Notes: generated by a model not told the origin, from the sequence alone. 64,000 nt of DNA from Geobacter sp. OR-1 (GCF_000813145.1 NZ_BAZF01000003.1:62001-126000); one strand, 5' to 3'. Counted from the stretch's first letter, positions 18,356 through 27,604 are shown. Program-made: numbers and translations.

Positions 18356-18643
18356 TTATTCCATGATGCCCAGGATGTCGTCTTCCCGCATAATCAGGAA
18401 CTCTTCGCCCTCGATCTTGATTTCGGTGCCGGCATACTTGCCGAACAGTACCTTGTCGCCCGCCTTGACATCGATCGGCACGATCTTGCCGTCTTCGGTC
18501 TTCTTGCCGTTGCCTACGGCGACTACTTCACCCTTCTGCGGCTTTTCCTTGGCGGTTTCAGGAATGAATATCCCTCCCGCGGTCTTGCTCTCCTCTTCAA
18601 GTCTCTTAACAATGATGCGGTCCTGCAACGGTCTGAGTTTCAT
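18356..18643 (-). CDS. groES: Co-chaperonin GroES
   Basis: A 95-residue co-chaperonin with the complete family sequence: [18 protein letters not shown] at the N-terminus, the mobile GroEL-binding loop around residues 18-33 ([18 protein letters not shown]), and the closing DILGIME. Heptameric lid of GroEL. It has a strong AGGAGA ribosome site. Upstream are a perfect CIRCE operator (18695-18721) and a sigma-70 promoter, so expression is heat-inducible through HrcA. It is the first gene of the groE operon. Confidence 0.98.
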   Translation of the reverse strand: MKLRPLQDRIIVKRLEEESKTAGGIFIPETAKEKPQKGEVVAVGNGKKTEDGKIVPIDVKAGDKVLFGKYAGTEIKIEGEEFLIMREDDILGIME

Positions 18644-18694
18644 GCTTGCTTCTCCTTTCCTCTAGTGAAGTAAATAATTTATTCAGGAAAAAAA

Positions 18695-18721
18695 TTAGCA
18701 CTCTGCTGCGGTGAGTGCTAA
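18695..18721 (-). promoter_or_regulatory. CIRCE operator of groES-groEL
   Basis: A perfect match to the HrcA-binding consensus: TTAGCACTC, nine bases, GAGTGCTAA. It lies between the promoter (18731-18759) and groES, so HrcA binding would block the transcript start. The repressor gene hrcA is in the same window. Confidence 0.97.
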
Positions 18722-18730
18722 CGTGAACTC

Positions 18731-18759
18731 AATATAAACACCCACCCCTAAAAAATCAA
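18731..18759 (-). promoter_or_regulatory. Sigma-70 promoter of groES-groEL
   Basis: On the minus strand TTGATT (18759-18754) and TATATT (18736-18731) are separated by 17 bases. CIRCE begins 9 bases downstream of the -10 box, the usual arrangement for HrcA repression. Confidence 0.7.
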
Positions 18760-18776
18760 GTATCTAATCAAAAAAA

Positions 18777-19343
18777 TTATCTTCGATTCGCCAGGGGGGG
18801 GATGATGCTGTTTGCCAGTTCCCGGGCCAGCCGCTTGGCAAGAAGGATCTTTTCCTTTTCAAGGGTGGAGCGGTCGTGGTCGAAATAACTATCCAGCGGG
18901 AGCGTTATCTCAAATGTGGGGGCGTCTTTACCCGGCTCGGTAAGGGCGACCCGGGCGCGGACGCGAAGCTCGGTGCTGCAGCATCCGGCATTTTCTATGT
19001 AGCTCCAGAATTCTCCGGAGATATAAAGCTGTTTCGCCAGCCACCTGGGGTCCTGGTTTTTCAGCTCGCCCTTGATGATCTCGAACTGCTGGACAGACAC
19101 CTTTTTCCGGTTCTCATTCAGAATGTCGACGAGATCGTTGAACGCCGTTTCCTTGAAATCTGCCGGGACCAGGGTGCTGGAAAACGGGACCACGTAAACC
19201 GTATCCAGCTCGACCGGCGGCTTGAAGTCTGGCTTGACCGAGACCTGGACCGCCGGACCGCATCCCTGGAGCAGCAGGAGCATCAGGGAAAAGATGGCAG
19301 GCAATGCTAACCTGACGACAAGCTTGGCACCTTTGGTCACCAT
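18777..19343 (-). CDS. Hypothetical lipoprotein
   Basis: A 188-residue protein with a hydrophobic N-terminal signal ending in a type II lipobox (LLLLQGCG, cysteine near residue 28), so probably a lipoprotein. The mature part, of mixed alpha/beta character, has a motif LDTVYVVPFSSTLVPADF reminiscent of assembly-type lipoproteins (LptE/GNA1162-like), and a Cys-Cys pair (AGCCSTELRVRARV). I do not recognise the family with certainty. It overlaps the second DUF507 gene by 7 bases and ends the minus-strand gene series that begins with hrcA; the intergenic space after it is the groE promoter. Function unknown. Confidence 0.7.
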   Translation of the reverse strand: MVTKGAKLVVRLALPAIFSLMLLLLQGCGPAVQVSVKPDFKPPVELDTVYVVPFSSTLVPADFKETAFNDLVDILNENRKKVSVQQFEIIKGELKNQDPRWLAKQLYISGEFWSYIENAGCCSTELRVRARVALTEPGKDAPTFEITLPLDSYFDHDRSTLEKEKILLAKRLARELANSIIPPLANRR

Positions 19344-19609
19344 TTTCGTTTGGCCGCCTCTTCCTGGAAAAATTTATTGTACAGAACCTCCCAATCGCGG
19401 CTTCCCGGAACCTTTGCCTGGGAGTATGAGGCGAGTTTACTCCTGACCGCCTCGTCAATCTCGTCCGCGATGGCAAAGTAGTTTGCAATCGACTGCTTAA
19501 TTGCCGACAAGGCCCGTCCTTCTTCGGGGAAGTCGGCCAGGTCGTCTCCCCAGAGTTTGTCCAGAATGCGGTGCGCGATATGGGAAATTCTGTCTTCACT
19601 TACTCTCAT
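19337..19609 (-). CDS. DUF507 family protein, second copy
   Basis: A 90-residue cytoplasmic protein of the DUF507 family, which is short, helical and common in Geobacter-like bacteria and Aquificae. It shares with its neighbour the N-terminal pattern MRVSEDRISHIAHRILDKL, an acidic centre, and a basic C-terminus (AAKRKW). Its start overlaps the stop of the first DUF507 gene by 4 bases (ATGA), indicating translational coupling and probably a hetero-oligomer (inference). The ribosome site lies in the end of the previous gene. No biochemical role is known to me. Confidence 0.85.
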   Translation of the reverse strand: MRVSEDRISHIAHRILDKLWGDDLADFPEEGRALSAIKQSIANYFAIADEIDEAVRSKLASYSQAKVPGSRDWEVLYNKFFQEEAAKRKW

Positions 19610-19893
19610 AGGACAATCTTCCGTTCTTTGGCCAATTTTTCCTTGATCATGCGGAACATCTTGTGCCGGTCGATCCCGGACGCGCCGCTCCCCATGGACC
19701 GGAGCGTCTGATCGAGCAGGTTCTCGGCATCGCGTTCCAGGTTCTCTTCAGCCTTGATGTCGGCGGCGATGGCGCTTTTTATAGCATTGAGGGCAGCCCC
19801 TCGTTCACCCTTCAGCTTGATAAGGCCGCTTGCGGTCAGGTCGATGATGACCTTCTCTGCCAGCCGGTGGATCTGCTCATCTTTCAGACGCAT
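19606..19893 (-). CDS. DUF507 family protein, first copy
   Basis: A 95-residue DUF507 protein (MRLKDEQIHRLAEKVIIDL at the start, KMFRMIKEKLAKERKIVL at the end). The ATG at 19893 is chosen because AAAGGAA lies 8 bases upstream; six further in-frame codons upstream lack a ribosome site. It is paired with a second DUF507 gene through an ATGA overlap. The paired arrangement is typical of the family. It lies 64 bases after the phospholipase D gene, so it may still be part of the dnaK operon. Function unknown. Confidence 0.85.
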   Translation of the reverse strand: MRLKDEQIHRLAEKVIIDLTASGLIKLKGERGAALNAIKSAIAADIKAEENLERDAENLLDQTLRSMGSGASGIDRHKMFRMIKEKLAKERKIVL

Positions 19894-19957
19894 AGTGCGG
19901 GTTCCTTTCAAAGTAAGCGCAGCGCGATCATTGTACTCAATCCGGCACGGAAAGCAA

Positions 19958-20515
19958 TCAGAGCCGATCGAGATACGCTTTTACCTCGGCGGCAAGTTCC
20001 GGCGAGTCGAGCATCACGGATAGCTCGTTGTTGTGCTGCAAGGCGCTCTGGGAAAGATTGTGGCTCCCGATAAACACGAGGCGGCCGTCGATCACGGCCA
20101 CCTTGGTGTGCGTGGTTACGCCAGGGGAGTCGAAATATACCTTGATGCCGCCGCGGGCCAGCAGGTCAGCAGTCTGCCGGTTGTCCGCATACAGGGAATC
20201 GCCGCCCGACTGGGGCCGATCCCTGGAAGGGCGTTCAAGCAGGACATTCACATCAAGGCCGCGCTTCTTTGCCTGGATAAGTTCCTCGGCGATCCGCCGG
20301 GGGATGTTGTTTCTGGCCGAGGTGGTCTTGAAGAGGAAAAAGGAGAGGTAGACGCTTTTCTTGGCCGAGCGGATACCTTCCGTCAGGGCCTCGCTGAACT
20401 CGCGGTTTCTGAGCAGGGTCGTGCGCGTCGTATAACTTGCCGCAACTGCCGGTTCCGTAACCAGAACCGAGGCGATGAGAACGGCTATGAAGATTGCAGC
20501 AGCTACAGTTTTCAC
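19958..20515 (-). CDS. Phospholipase D-like nuclease with one HKD motif
   Basis: A 185-residue protein with an N-terminal signal peptide or membrane anchor ([21 protein letters not shown]) and one PLD-family domain. It has a single HKD motif, HTKVAVID, followed by [10 protein letters not shown], the layout of the Nuc/PLDc_2 type, which works as a dimer. Such enzymes cleave phosphodiesters in DNA or lipids; the signal peptide suggests a periplasmic or exported nuclease/lipase. The start overlaps the dnaJ stop by 4 bases, so it is translationally coupled to a heat-shock operon, which is unusual. Catalytic residues are intact. Substrate unknown. Confidence 0.85.
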   Translation of the reverse strand: MKTVAAAIFIAVLIASVLVTEPAVAASYTTRTTLLRNREFSEALTEGIRSAKKSVYLSFFLFKTTSARNNIPRRIAEELIQAKKRGLDVNVLLERPSRDRPQSGGDSLYADNRQTADLLARGGIKVYFDSPGVTTHTKVAVIDGRLVFIGSHNLSQSALQHNNELSVMLDSPELAAEVKAYLDRL

Positions 20516-21639
20516 TTGAACATATCCATGACCTTGTTCAAAAAGCTCTTCCCCATGGGATGTACGTCTTCGCTGCTGATTTTGGCAAACTCCTCCAGTA
20601 GCTCCCGCTGCTGCCGGTTCAGGTTGGTCGGGGTCTCTACCCTGACAACAACAAGCTGATCGCCCCGGCCGTAACCCTGCAGTACCGGAATGCCTTTGCC
20701 CCTGAGCCGGAAGATCTTGCCCGATTGCGTACCTTCGGGGATCTTGAGCGATACCTTGCCGTCAAGGGTCGGGATTTCGATTTCAGAGCCGAGCGCTGCC
20801 TGGGCGAAACTGATCGGGGTTTCGCATATGACGTCATTTCCTTCGCGGGAAAAGATCGGGTGTTCTTTAACATTGATCAGGACGTAGAGGTCGCCGTTGG
20901 TGCCACCCTTGGTGCCCTGGCCGCCTTCGCCGGTAACCTTCAGACGATTGCCGGTCTCGACGCCCGGCGGCACCTTGACGGACAGGGTCTTGGTGTCCTT
21001 GACGCTCCCGGAACCGCGGCAGGTGGAGCAGGGGTTGTCGAGGATCTTGCCTTCACCGTTGCAATGGCTGCAGGTCCGGCTGACACTGAAAAATCCCTGC
21101 TGAAAGCGGACCTGTCCCGCACCACGGCAGGTCGGGCAGGTCTTCGGTTCGGTTCCAGGTTTTGCGCCGGAGCCGTTGCAGGTCCCGCATCGTTTGGCAT
21201 ACGGTACGTCGATCTTGGTCTCGATGCCGTTGGCCGCATCCTCAAAGCTGATGTCCAGGGTGTACTGGAGGTCGTCGCCGCGGCGTCCGCGCCCCCGCTG
21301 CCTGGCACCGCCGCCGCCGAAGACATCGCCGAAGATATCGGAAAAGATGTCGCCGAACGGAGTGCCGGCGCCGAAACCGAAGCCTGCGCCGCCAAAGCCG
21401 GCGCCACTGACCCCGGCATGGCCGAACCGGTCGTACTGGGCCCGTTTTTCAGGGTCGGAAAGGACCTCGTACGCCTCGCTCACCTCTTTGAACTTGTCTT
21501 CGGCCGCCTTGTCGCCAGCGTTCTTGTCCGGGTGGAACTGGATGGCGAGCTTGCGGTACGCCTTCTTGATCTCGGTTTCAGAGGCGTTCTTGTGGACTTC
21601 AAGTACCTCGTAATAGTCTCGTTTGTCGCCGTTAGCCAA
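20512..21639 (-). CDS. dnaJ: Chaperone protein DnaJ
   Basis: A 375-residue class A Hsp40 that stimulates DnaK ATPase. Domains in order: J domain (residues 5-75, with the HPD motif in FHPDKN), Gly/Phe-rich region (about 80-115), zinc-binding cysteine-rich domain with four CxxCxGxG repeats (about 150-225: [32 protein letters not shown]) and the C-terminal substrate domains. It starts at a TTG codon (21639) behind GAGGGG. It is the fourth gene of hrcA-grpE-dnaK-dnaJ and overlaps the downstream phospholipase D gene by 4 bases. A second, zinc-finger-less J protein is encoded at 44016-44921. Confidence 0.97.
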   Translation of the reverse strand: MANGDKRDYYEVLEVHKNASETEIKKAYRKLAIQFHPDKNAGDKAAEDKFKEVSEAYEVLSDPEKRAQYDRFGHAGVSGAGFGGAGFGFGAGTPFGDIFSDIFGDVFGGGGARQRGRGRRGDDLQYTLDISFEDAANGIETKIDVPYAKRCGTCNGSGAKPGTEPKTCPTCRGAGQVRFQQGFFSVSRTCSHCNGEGKILDNPCSTCRGSGSVKDTKTLSVKVPPGVETGNRLKVTGEGGQGTKGGTNGDLYVLINVKEHPIFSREGNDVICETPISFAQAALGSEIEIPTLDGKVSLKIPEGTQSGKIFRLRGKGIPVLQGYGRGDQLVVVRVETPTNLNRQQRELLEEFAKISSEDVHPMGKSFLNKVMDMFK

Positions 21640-21663
21640 AATTTACCCCTCAGGAACGCAAAG

Positions 21664-21692
21664 AGGCAGCGGCCGGAATCCGGCCACTGCCT
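21664..21692 (-). promoter_or_regulatory. Hairpin between dnaK and dnaJ
   Basis: AGGCAGCGGCCGG (21664-21676) pairs with CCGGCCACTGCCT (21680-21692) except for one C-A mismatch, with a 3-base loop. It is not followed by a T run on the minus strand, so it more likely stabilises or marks a processing point in the mRNA than terminates it. Confidence 0.5.
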
Positions 21693-21743
21693 GCTGCATG
21701 AAAAGATTGTTTGTCCGCCTGCAAAACAGCGCAGAGTGCGCCA

Positions 21744-23669
21744 TTATTTCTTGTCGTCCTTGACCTCTTCAAAGTCGGCGTCAACTACCTTCTCCCCTTT
21801 GGGGGCCGCGCCTGAGGCCGTATCCGGCCCTGCTTGCTCGCCACCGGCCTGCTGCTGGGCAGCCTGGGCCTGGGCATAAACCGCTTCGGCAAGTTTGTGG
21901 GCTGACTGCATCAACTCGTCGCTCGCCTTCTTGATCGCCTCGGCGTCGTCACCCTCCATCGCCTTCTTGAGAGCGCTTACCCCGGCCTCGATCTTGGCCT
22001 TGTCGTCGGCGCCGATCTTGTCGCCATGTTCGTTCAGGGACTTTTCGGTGCTGTAGACCAGGCTGTCGGCATGGTTGCGGGCCTCGATCAGCTCCCGTTT
22101 CTTCTTGTCCTCTGCGGAGTGGGCCTCTGCGTCCTTGACCATCTTGTCGATTTCTTCCTTGGAAAGTCCGGAAGAGGCAGTAATCCTGATCGACTGTTCC
22201 TTGCCGGTCCCGAGGTCTTTGGCCGAGACATGGACAATGCCGTTGGCATCGATATCAAAGGTAACCTCGATCTGCGGTACGCCCCTGGGTGCCGGCGGAA
22301 TGCCGGTCAGCTCGAAATTTCCCAGGGTCTTGTTGACCGAAGCCATCTCGCGCTCGCCCTGCAGGACATGGATGGTTACTGCGGGCTGGTTGTCCGCAGC
22401 GGTGGAAAAGACCTGGCTCTTCCGGCAGGGGATGGTCGTGTTCTTCTCGATCAGCCGGGTCATTACTCCGCCAAGGGTCTCGATCCCGAGCGAAAGCGGC
22501 GTTACGTCCAGGAGCAGAACGTCTTTCACGTCCCCTTTGAGCACGCCACCCTGAATGGCGGCGCCGACGGCAACAACCTCATCCGGGTTAACCCCTTTGT
22601 TCGGGACCTTGCCAAAAATATCCTGAACCCGCTTCTGCACTGCCGGCATCCGGATCATGCCGCCAACCAGGATAACTTCGTCGATCTCTGAGGCTGACAA
22701 CCCGGCATCTTTGAGTGCGGTGCGGCATGGTCCTTCCAGCTTGTCCAGCAGGTCGGCGCAGAGCGCTTCCAGCTTTGCCCTGGTCAGCTTCAGGTTGAGG
22801 TGCTTGGGGCCGCTGGCATCGGCGGTGATGAACGGAAGGTTGATGTCGGTTTCCATGGAGCCGGAAAGTTCGCATTTGGCCTTTTCCGCCGCCTCTTTCA
22901 GCCGCTGCAACGCCATTTTGTCGTTCCTGAGGTCAAATCCCTGGTCCTTTTTGAACTCATCGGCAATCCAGTCAATGATCTGCTGGTCGAAATCTTCGCC
23001 GCCGAGGAAGGTGTCGCCGTTGGTGGACTTGACCTCGAATACGCCGTCGCCGAGCTCCAGGATCGAAATATCGAAGGTTCCCCCGCCCAGATCGAATACC
23101 GCGATCTTCTCGTCTTTCTTTTTATCCAAACCATAGGCAAGGGCGGCAGCGGTCGGCTCGTTGATGATCCTTAAGACATTGAGACCGGCAATCTTTCCGG
23201 CGTCCTTGGTTGCCTGGCGCTGGGAGTCGTCAAAGTATGCCGGTACGGTAATGACGGCATCGGTTACGGTTTCGCCGAGGTAGTCTTCTGCGGTCTTCTT
23301 CATCTTCTGCAGAACAATGGCAGATATCTCCGGCGGCGAGAACTTCTGGTTGCGGGCCTCTACCCAGGCGTCACCGTTGTCGGCCTTTACGATCTTGAAC
23401 GGCGAGATGGCAATATCCTTGCGCACCGCCTCGGAATCAAATTTCCGTCCGATCAGCCGCTTGATGGCAAAAAGGGTGTTCTCCGGGTTGGTGACCGCCT
23501 GACGCTTTGCCTGCTGCCCCACAAGGCGCTCGCCGCTTTCGGTAACGCCGACCATAGACGGTGTGGTGCGGCTTCCTTCGGAGTTAGCTATGACAATCGG
23601 CTCTCCCCCCTCCATGATGGCGACGCAGGAGTTGGTAGTACCGAGATCGATTCCTATTACCTTGCTCAT
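21744..23669 (-). CDS. dnaK: Molecular chaperone DnaK (Hsp70)
   Basis: A 641-residue Hsp70: N-terminal ATPase domain starting [17 protein letters not shown], with the phosphate loops [13 protein letters not shown] and [11 protein letters not shown]; interdomain linker [13 protein letters not shown] near residue 390; substrate-binding domain and helical lid; and a glutamine/alanine-rich tail ending EEVKDDKK. It works with the DnaJ and GrpE encoded on either side. The ribosome site AGGAGG is strong. The 85-base gap to grpE shows no promoter that I can support, so it depends on the CIRCE-controlled hrcA transcript. Confidence 0.98.
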   Translation of the reverse strand: MSKVIGIDLGTTNSCVAIMEGGEPIVIANSEGSRTTPSMVGVTESGERLVGQQAKRQAVTNPENTLFAIKRLIGRKFDSEAVRKDIAISPFKIVKADNGDAWVEARNQKFSPPEISAIVLQKMKKTAEDYLGETVTDAVITVPAYFDDSQRQATKDAGKIAGLNVLRIINEPTAAALAYGLDKKKDEKIAVFDLGGGTFDISILELGDGVFEVKSTNGDTFLGGEDFDQQIIDWIADEFKKDQGFDLRNDKMALQRLKEAAEKAKCELSGSMETDINLPFITADASGPKHLNLKLTRAKLEALCADLLDKLEGPCRTALKDAGLSASEIDEVILVGGMIRMPAVQKRVQDIFGKVPNKGVNPDEVVAVGAAIQGGVLKGDVKDVLLLDVTPLSLGIETLGGVMTRLIEKNTTIPCRKSQVFSTAADNQPAVTIHVLQGEREMASVNKTLGNFELTGIPPAPRGVPQIEVTFDIDANGIVHVSAKDLGTGKEQSIRITASSGLSKEEIDKMVKDAEAHSAEDKKKRELIEARNHADSLVYSTEKSLNEHGDKIGADDKAKIEAGVSALKKAMEGDDAEAIKKASDELMQSAHKLAEAVYAQAQAAQQQAGGEQAGPDTASGAAPKGEKVVDADFEEVKDDKK

Positions 23670-23754
23670 TATGATCCTCCTTCTTAATTCCCATACAGGG
23701 TTGTTCTATTCTTAACTTAGGTATTGATAGCGGGAAATCAAGGTCCCGCTGGAT

Positions 23755-24312
23755 TTATTTTGCCACGGTCACCATTGCCGGCCTGATCAGTCTCTCGTTC
23801 AACAGGTAACCCTTCTGGAAGATGTCGACGATCGTGTTCGGTTCCTGGCCTTCTTTTTCCACCTGCGACATCGCCTGGTGCAGGGCAGAGTCGAACGGCG
23901 AACCCGGAACTGTTTCAAGCGGGACGACGCCGAATTTGCGCAGCGAGCCGAGCAGCATGTCGAGGGTCATCCTTATCCCGGTAACGATCGGGTCCTGACT
24001 GTCGGAATCGGTGTGTGCGAGTGCCCGCTCCATGTTGTCCACGGCAGGAAGGATCTCCATGATAAGGGATTCGTTGCCGTATTTCTGGATCTCTTCCTTT
24101 TCCTTCTGGACCCGTTTCCGGTAATTTTCGAGATCGGCCCGCTCCCGGACGAATTTGTCCCAGTTGGCCGCAGCTTCCGCCTCTTTTTCGGCCAGAATCT
24201 TCTCCAGCTCCATCAGTTTGACGTCTCCGGCCTCATGCGCCTGGTCGTCCGCAAACTGCTGAGCAGCATTGGCGTCTTCCGGTTGCTTTTCCTTGTGTTT
24301 TTTCTTGTCCAC
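23755..24312 (-). CDS. grpE: Nucleotide exchange factor GrpE
   Basis: A 185-residue GrpE with the usual architecture: an acidic/Q-rich disordered N-terminus, a long coiled coil (about residues 35-85, [20 protein letters not shown] and the family signature [14 protein letters not shown]), a short helical bundle, and a C-terminal beta domain ending [17 protein letters not shown]. It releases ADP from DnaK as a dimer. Lies 18 bases after hrcA and 85 bases before dnaK. Confidence 0.97.
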   Translation of the reverse strand: MDKKKHKEKQPEDANAAQQFADDQAHEAGDVKLMELEKILAEKEAEAAANWDKFVRERADLENYRKRVQKEKEEIQKYGNESLIMEILPAVDNMERALAHTDSDSQDPIVTGIRMTLDMLLGSLRKFGVVPLETVPGSPFDSALHQAMSQVEKEGQEPNTIVDIFQKGYLLNERLIRPAMVTVAK

Positions 24313-24330
24313 GTGGGTAAACTCCTTGAA

Positions 24331-25368
24331 TCAATGTCGATCGCCGTCCAGCAGGCGGCTTACGAGTTTTGCCGTATAATCCACTACCGGGATCACATTT
24401 GCATATCCCATTCGCGTCGGGCCGATGACTCCCAGGACTCCCAGGGAATTCCGGCCGGACCGGTAGGTGGAGGTGATGACGCTGATGCCGGCCATCTGGG
24501 AGAGAGATGATTCGGCGCCAATGAATATGTTGAACCCTTCCGCATCCATGCATCGTTCCAGGAGTCGGACCAGGAGGTTCTTCTCCTCAAAGGTGCGGAA
24601 GATCTTCTTCATCCTGCCGATATCGGCAAATTCAGGCAGCTCCATGATATTTGACTGCCCTTCAAGGAAGATCTCCGAATCGGAATCGCCCATGGTCTTC
24701 TGGGAGAGCGAAATTGCCTGCGACATCAGCTGGTCGTAACGGATCTTTTCGGTCTGCATCTCCTCGATCAGGCGGGTCTTGATCTGGGCGATGGTAAGCC
24801 CCTGCAGTATCCCGTTAAGATAGTTGTTGATCCTTTCGAGATCCGCCGGTGCGATCTTGCCATCCGATTCGATGATCTTGTTCTGGACCGAGCCGGTCTG
24901 GGACACCAGGATCACCAGAAGGCGGTTCTCCGAGAGTTTCACAAATTCGATCTGCCGCAGGATCGCGGCTGTGAAGCGGGGCGCCACAACGACACCCATG
25001 TAATGGGATACCGATGACAGGATGCGGCTTGTGTCCCGCAGGACCGAGCCGATATCCCGGCCGTCGATGCTGCATCTGCGGCGGATCTCCTCCCGCTCGC
25101 TCCGGCTTACCCTGCGGACCGCCAGCAGCGAATCGACGTAAAGCCGGTACGCCTTGTCGGTCGGTACGCGCCCGGCAGAGGTGTGCGGAGAGGTGAGATA
25201 CCCCATCTCCTCCAGGTCCGACATGACGTTGCGGACGGTTGCCGGAGAAAGGGCGAGCGGATGGCGGCGCGTGATGGTCCTGCTCCCGACCGGCTCTGCC
25301 GTCAGGATGTAGTCCTCGATAATCGCTTCGAGGATCTGCTTGCTTCTGTCATTTAGATCACTATGCAT
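24331..25368 (-). CDS. hrcA: Heat-inducible transcription repressor HrcA
   Basis: A 345-residue repressor that binds CIRCE operators and is kept active by GroE. N-terminal winged-helix DNA-binding domain (residues 5-75, with VGSRTITRR and the recognition segment LSPATVRNVMSDLEEMGYL), a central insert and a C-terminal dimerisation domain ending with GVIGPTRMGYANVIPVVDYTAKLV. It is autoregulated: a CIRCE element lies 17 bases before its start. It controls this operon and groES-groEL in the same window. Confidence 0.97.
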   Translation of the reverse strand: MHSDLNDRSKQILEAIIEDYILTAEPVGSRTITRRHPLALSPATVRNVMSDLEEMGYLTSPHTSAGRVPTDKAYRLYVDSLLAVRRVSRSEREEIRRRCSIDGRDIGSVLRDTSRILSSVSHYMGVVVAPRFTAAILRQIEFVKLSENRLLVILVSQTGSVQNKIIESDGKIAPADLERINNYLNGILQGLTIAQIKTRLIEEMQTEKIRYDQLMSQAISLSQKTMGDSDSEIFLEGQSNIMELPEFADIGRMKKIFRTFEEKNLLVRLLERCMDAEGFNIFIGAESSLSQMAGISVITSTYRSGRNSLGVLGVIGPTRMGYANVIPVVDYTAKLVSRLLDGDRH

Positions 25369-25384
25369 ATCGCCGCCGAAAAAA

Positions 25385-25411
25385 ATAGCACTCTCTGTCC
25401 CGGAGTGCTAA
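25385..25411 (-). promoter_or_regulatory. CIRCE operator of hrcA-grpE-dnaK-dnaJ
   Basis: ATAGCACTC, nine bases, GAGTGCTAA: one mismatch in the outermost base from the perfect HrcA consensus. It lies directly downstream of the promoter at 25422-25450. Confidence 0.96.
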
Positions 25412-25421
25412 ACCTGATGAT

Positions 25422-25450
25422 AAGTTAATGACCGATAACATCTTTGTCAA
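25422..25450 (-). promoter_or_regulatory. Sigma-70 promoter of the hrcA operon
   Basis: On the minus strand TTGACA (25450-25445), a perfect -35 box, and TAACTT (25427-25422) are 17 bases apart. The expected start point lies at the edge of CIRCE. Confidence 0.7.
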
Positions 25451-25476
25451 GGTATTTCGGGAAAAAAGGGGCAGGA

Positions 25477-26637
25477 TCAGGCAAAGTCCGCGAACACCAG
25501 ATTTGCCAACAGTATCCCTCTCCCGGTCAGGGCGATCCGTGGTCCTATTTTGTGCAGCAGGCCATTGCCGGTATGACGATCAAGCACACCGGGAAATGCC
25601 TCGTCGATTGATTCTCCGTACTCATTCCGGAAATCTTCCGGATCGATTCCTTCCAGCATGCGCAGCCCGAGAAACAGGGATTCACCCATGGCATCTTGTT
25701 TGGTGAGATGTTCCACGTCCTCGCCGGTATGCGGCGAAGAGCCGGCACGGCAAAACTCACCTATGTCCGGGGTGTTGCTCCAGCGTTTCCCGAATCCGGG
25801 TGCGCGCAGAAACGAATGGGCGCTGGCGCCGAATCCGAGGTAGTTGCCCCGGCGCCAATAGACCTGATTATGCCGGGAGCGTCGGCCGGGGCGCGCAAAA
25901 TTGGCGATCTCGTAATGCTCGTAACTCGAGGCGGGCAGAAGGGCGATTGCCATCTCGAACATGGTTGCCGAGTCGTCGCCAGCAGGAAGGGCAATCTCCC
26001 CGGACTCGGCCATTGCGGCAAAGGGAGTCCCATCCTCTATGGTAAGCCCATAGACGGAGATATGCTCCGGCGCCAGAGCCAGCGCATCATGAAGCGTCTG
26101 TTCCCAATGATCGAGCGTCTGACCGGGGAGAGAGTGGATCAGGTCGATGCCGATGTTGTCAAACCCGGCCTGCCGAGCGATGGCTACAGCCTCTCTCGCC
26201 TGTTGCGCGGTGTGAATCCGGCCGAGAATGGCCAGCATCGCATCATCCATGGACTGAACACCGATGGAGAGCCTGTTTACCCCGGCAGACCGGTATCCTG
26301 CCAGGGATTCCGCGGTCACTGTGCCCGGATTTGCCTCCAGGGTAATCTCGGCATCAGCGGCAAGATGGTAATGGTTCTGTGCGGCAGAAATCAGCTGTTC
26401 GACAAGCTGCGGCGCCAGCAATGATGGCGTGCCGCCGCCGATGTACATGGTTTCAGTCTTTGCTGGTTCCGGCAGGTCTTTGGCCCGGGATTCCATCTCG
26501 CGGACCACCGCGGCCACGTACTCTTCATGCGTAACTCCGGGGAGTTCCGAAGAGGCGAAGTCGCAGTAAAGGCATTTGCGCACGCAGAACGGAATATGGA
26601 TGTAGAGAGAGAGATTCACGCTAAAATGATATGGCAT
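25477..26637 (-). CDS. hemW: HemW-like radical SAM heme chaperone
   Basis: A 386-residue radical SAM protein of the HemW group (formerly called oxygen-independent coproporphyrinogen oxidase-like). The CxxxCxxC cluster is FCVRKCLYCDF close to the N-terminus, followed by GGGTPSLL (SAM binding) and the C-terminal HemN domain with the NQVYWRRGNYLGFGASAHS block. HemW delivers heme to respiratory enzymes; true HemN carries additional N-terminal residues absent here. The start is uncertain: I use the ATG at 26637; a GTG at 26619 is possible, and neither has a clear ribosome site. Transcribed toward the hrcA promoter; divergent from the amidase gene. Confidence 0.9.
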   Translation of the reverse strand: MPYHFSVNLSLYIHIPFCVRKCLYCDFASSELPGVTHEEYVAAVVREMESRAKDLPEPAKTETMYIGGGTPSLLAPQLVEQLISAAQNHYHLAADAEITLEANPGTVTAESLAGYRSAGVNRLSIGVQSMDDAMLAILGRIHTAQQAREAVAIARQAGFDNIGIDLIHSLPGQTLDHWEQTLHDALALAPEHISVYGLTIEDGTPFAAMAESGEIALPAGDDSATMFEMAIALLPASSYEHYEIANFARPGRRSRHNQVYWRRGNYLGFGASAHSFLRAPGFGKRWSNTPDIGEFCRAGSSPHTGEDVEHLTKQDAMGESLFLGLRMLEGIDPEDFRNEYGESIDEAFPGVLDRHTGNGLLHKIGPRIALTGRGILLANLVFADFA

Positions 26638-26746
26638 GACTCGGTGAAATGTACAGGCTAAAACTGGTTGAAATGAAAACAGCTTGTCAGTACACTTGGA
26701 TGCTCGCTGCAAAGCGGTCATCAACAGGTCCGAAGGAGGTTTGAGC

Positions 26747-27526
26747 ATGTCCGGAATTATTCGTGCCGCGGCCATCCAGCTAAACATTAAACTGGCTGAT
26801 ATCGACGCCAATGTGGCGGCGGCCAGGGAGGCCATTGCCAGGGTGGCGGGGCAGGGGGCCCAGCTCGCCGTGCTGCCCGAGGTCTGGAGCAGCGGCTTTG
26901 CCTACAAGGAGCTGAACCAACTGGCGCAGCGGACTCCGGAGCTGGTCGAGGAGATGGGCCGATTGTCCACGGAGTACAACATGGTGCTGGTCGGGAGCCT
27001 GCCGGAACCGGACGGCGACAAGGTCTGCAACACGGCCTACATCATGGACAAGGGAAAGCTGGCCGGCAAGTACCGGAAGATCCACCTCTTCTCCCTGATG
27101 AGCGAAGACCGTTCCTTTACCGGCGGCAACCAATGGGTGGTGGCGGATACCAGCGCCGGGCGGATCGGCGTGTTCATCTGTTACGACCTCCGTTTCCCCG
27201 AGCTTGCCCGGCGGCTGGCCCTGGAAGGGGCGGAGATCATCGTTGTGCCGGGCGAATGGCCGAAGCCGCGCGAGGAGCACTGGCGGACCCTGCTGCGCGC
27301 CCGGGCCATTGAAAATCAGCTGTTCGTGGTCGCGGCCAACTGCTGCGGCATGACCGGGAAGCTCGATTTTTTCGGGATGAGCATGATCATTGACCCGAAA
27401 GGGGTGGTGATGGCCGAGGGGGGGTACGAGCCGGTCGAGATAGTCAGGGATCTGGATTTCGGGGAGATGCGGAAATGGCGGGAGCAGATTCCTTGCTTCA
27501 AAGACCGGAAGCCCGAATATTATTAA
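26747..27526 (+). CDS. Carbon-nitrogen hydrolase (nitrilase superfamily)
   Basis: A 259-residue nitrilase-superfamily enzyme with the Glu-Lys-Cys catalytic set: Glu in VLPEVWSSG (about residue 45), Lys in KYRKIHLFS (about 110), and Cys in GVFICYDLRFPEL (about 145). The sequence pattern and length fit the omega-amidase/YafV or Nit1/Nit2 branch, which removes amide groups from small molecules such as ketoglutaramate or deaminated glutathione. The ATG at 26747 follows GGAGG. Cytoplasmic. Upstream of the tol genes but with its own position and a tol promoter after it, so not clearly part of that operon. Exact substrate unknown. Confidence 0.88.
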   Translation: MSGIIRAAAIQLNIKLADIDANVAAAREAIARVAGQGAQLAVLPEVWSSGFAYKELNQLAQRTPELVEEMGRLSTEYNMVLVGSLPEPDGDKVCNTAYIMDKGKLAGKYRKIHLFSLMSEDRSFTGGNQWVVADTSAGRIGVFICYDLRFPELARRLALEGAEIIVVPGEWPKPREEHWRTLLRARAIENQLFVVAANCCGMTGKLDFFGMSMIIDPKGVVMAEGGYEPVEIVRDLDFGEMRKWREQIPCFKDRKPEYY

Positions 27527-27533
27527 AATCGTG

Positions 27534-27562
27534 TTGACTAACCATAAAGTAAGGACTATTTT
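27534..27562 (+). promoter_or_regulatory. Sigma-70 promoter of the tol operon
   Basis: TTGACT (27534-27539), a 17-base spacer and TATTTT (27557-27562) lie about 40 bases before the tolQ start. Good match; sequence evidence only. Confidence 0.7.
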
Positions 27563-27604
27563 TTCCAGGTTTGACGGCTCGCACTCATTCAGGAGGTATT
27601 AATC

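Noticed and set aside
20725-21879. A 384-codon open frame opposite dnaJ and the end of dnaK
   Set aside because: It runs across two genuine genes on the other strand and has the typical shadow pattern of codon positions.
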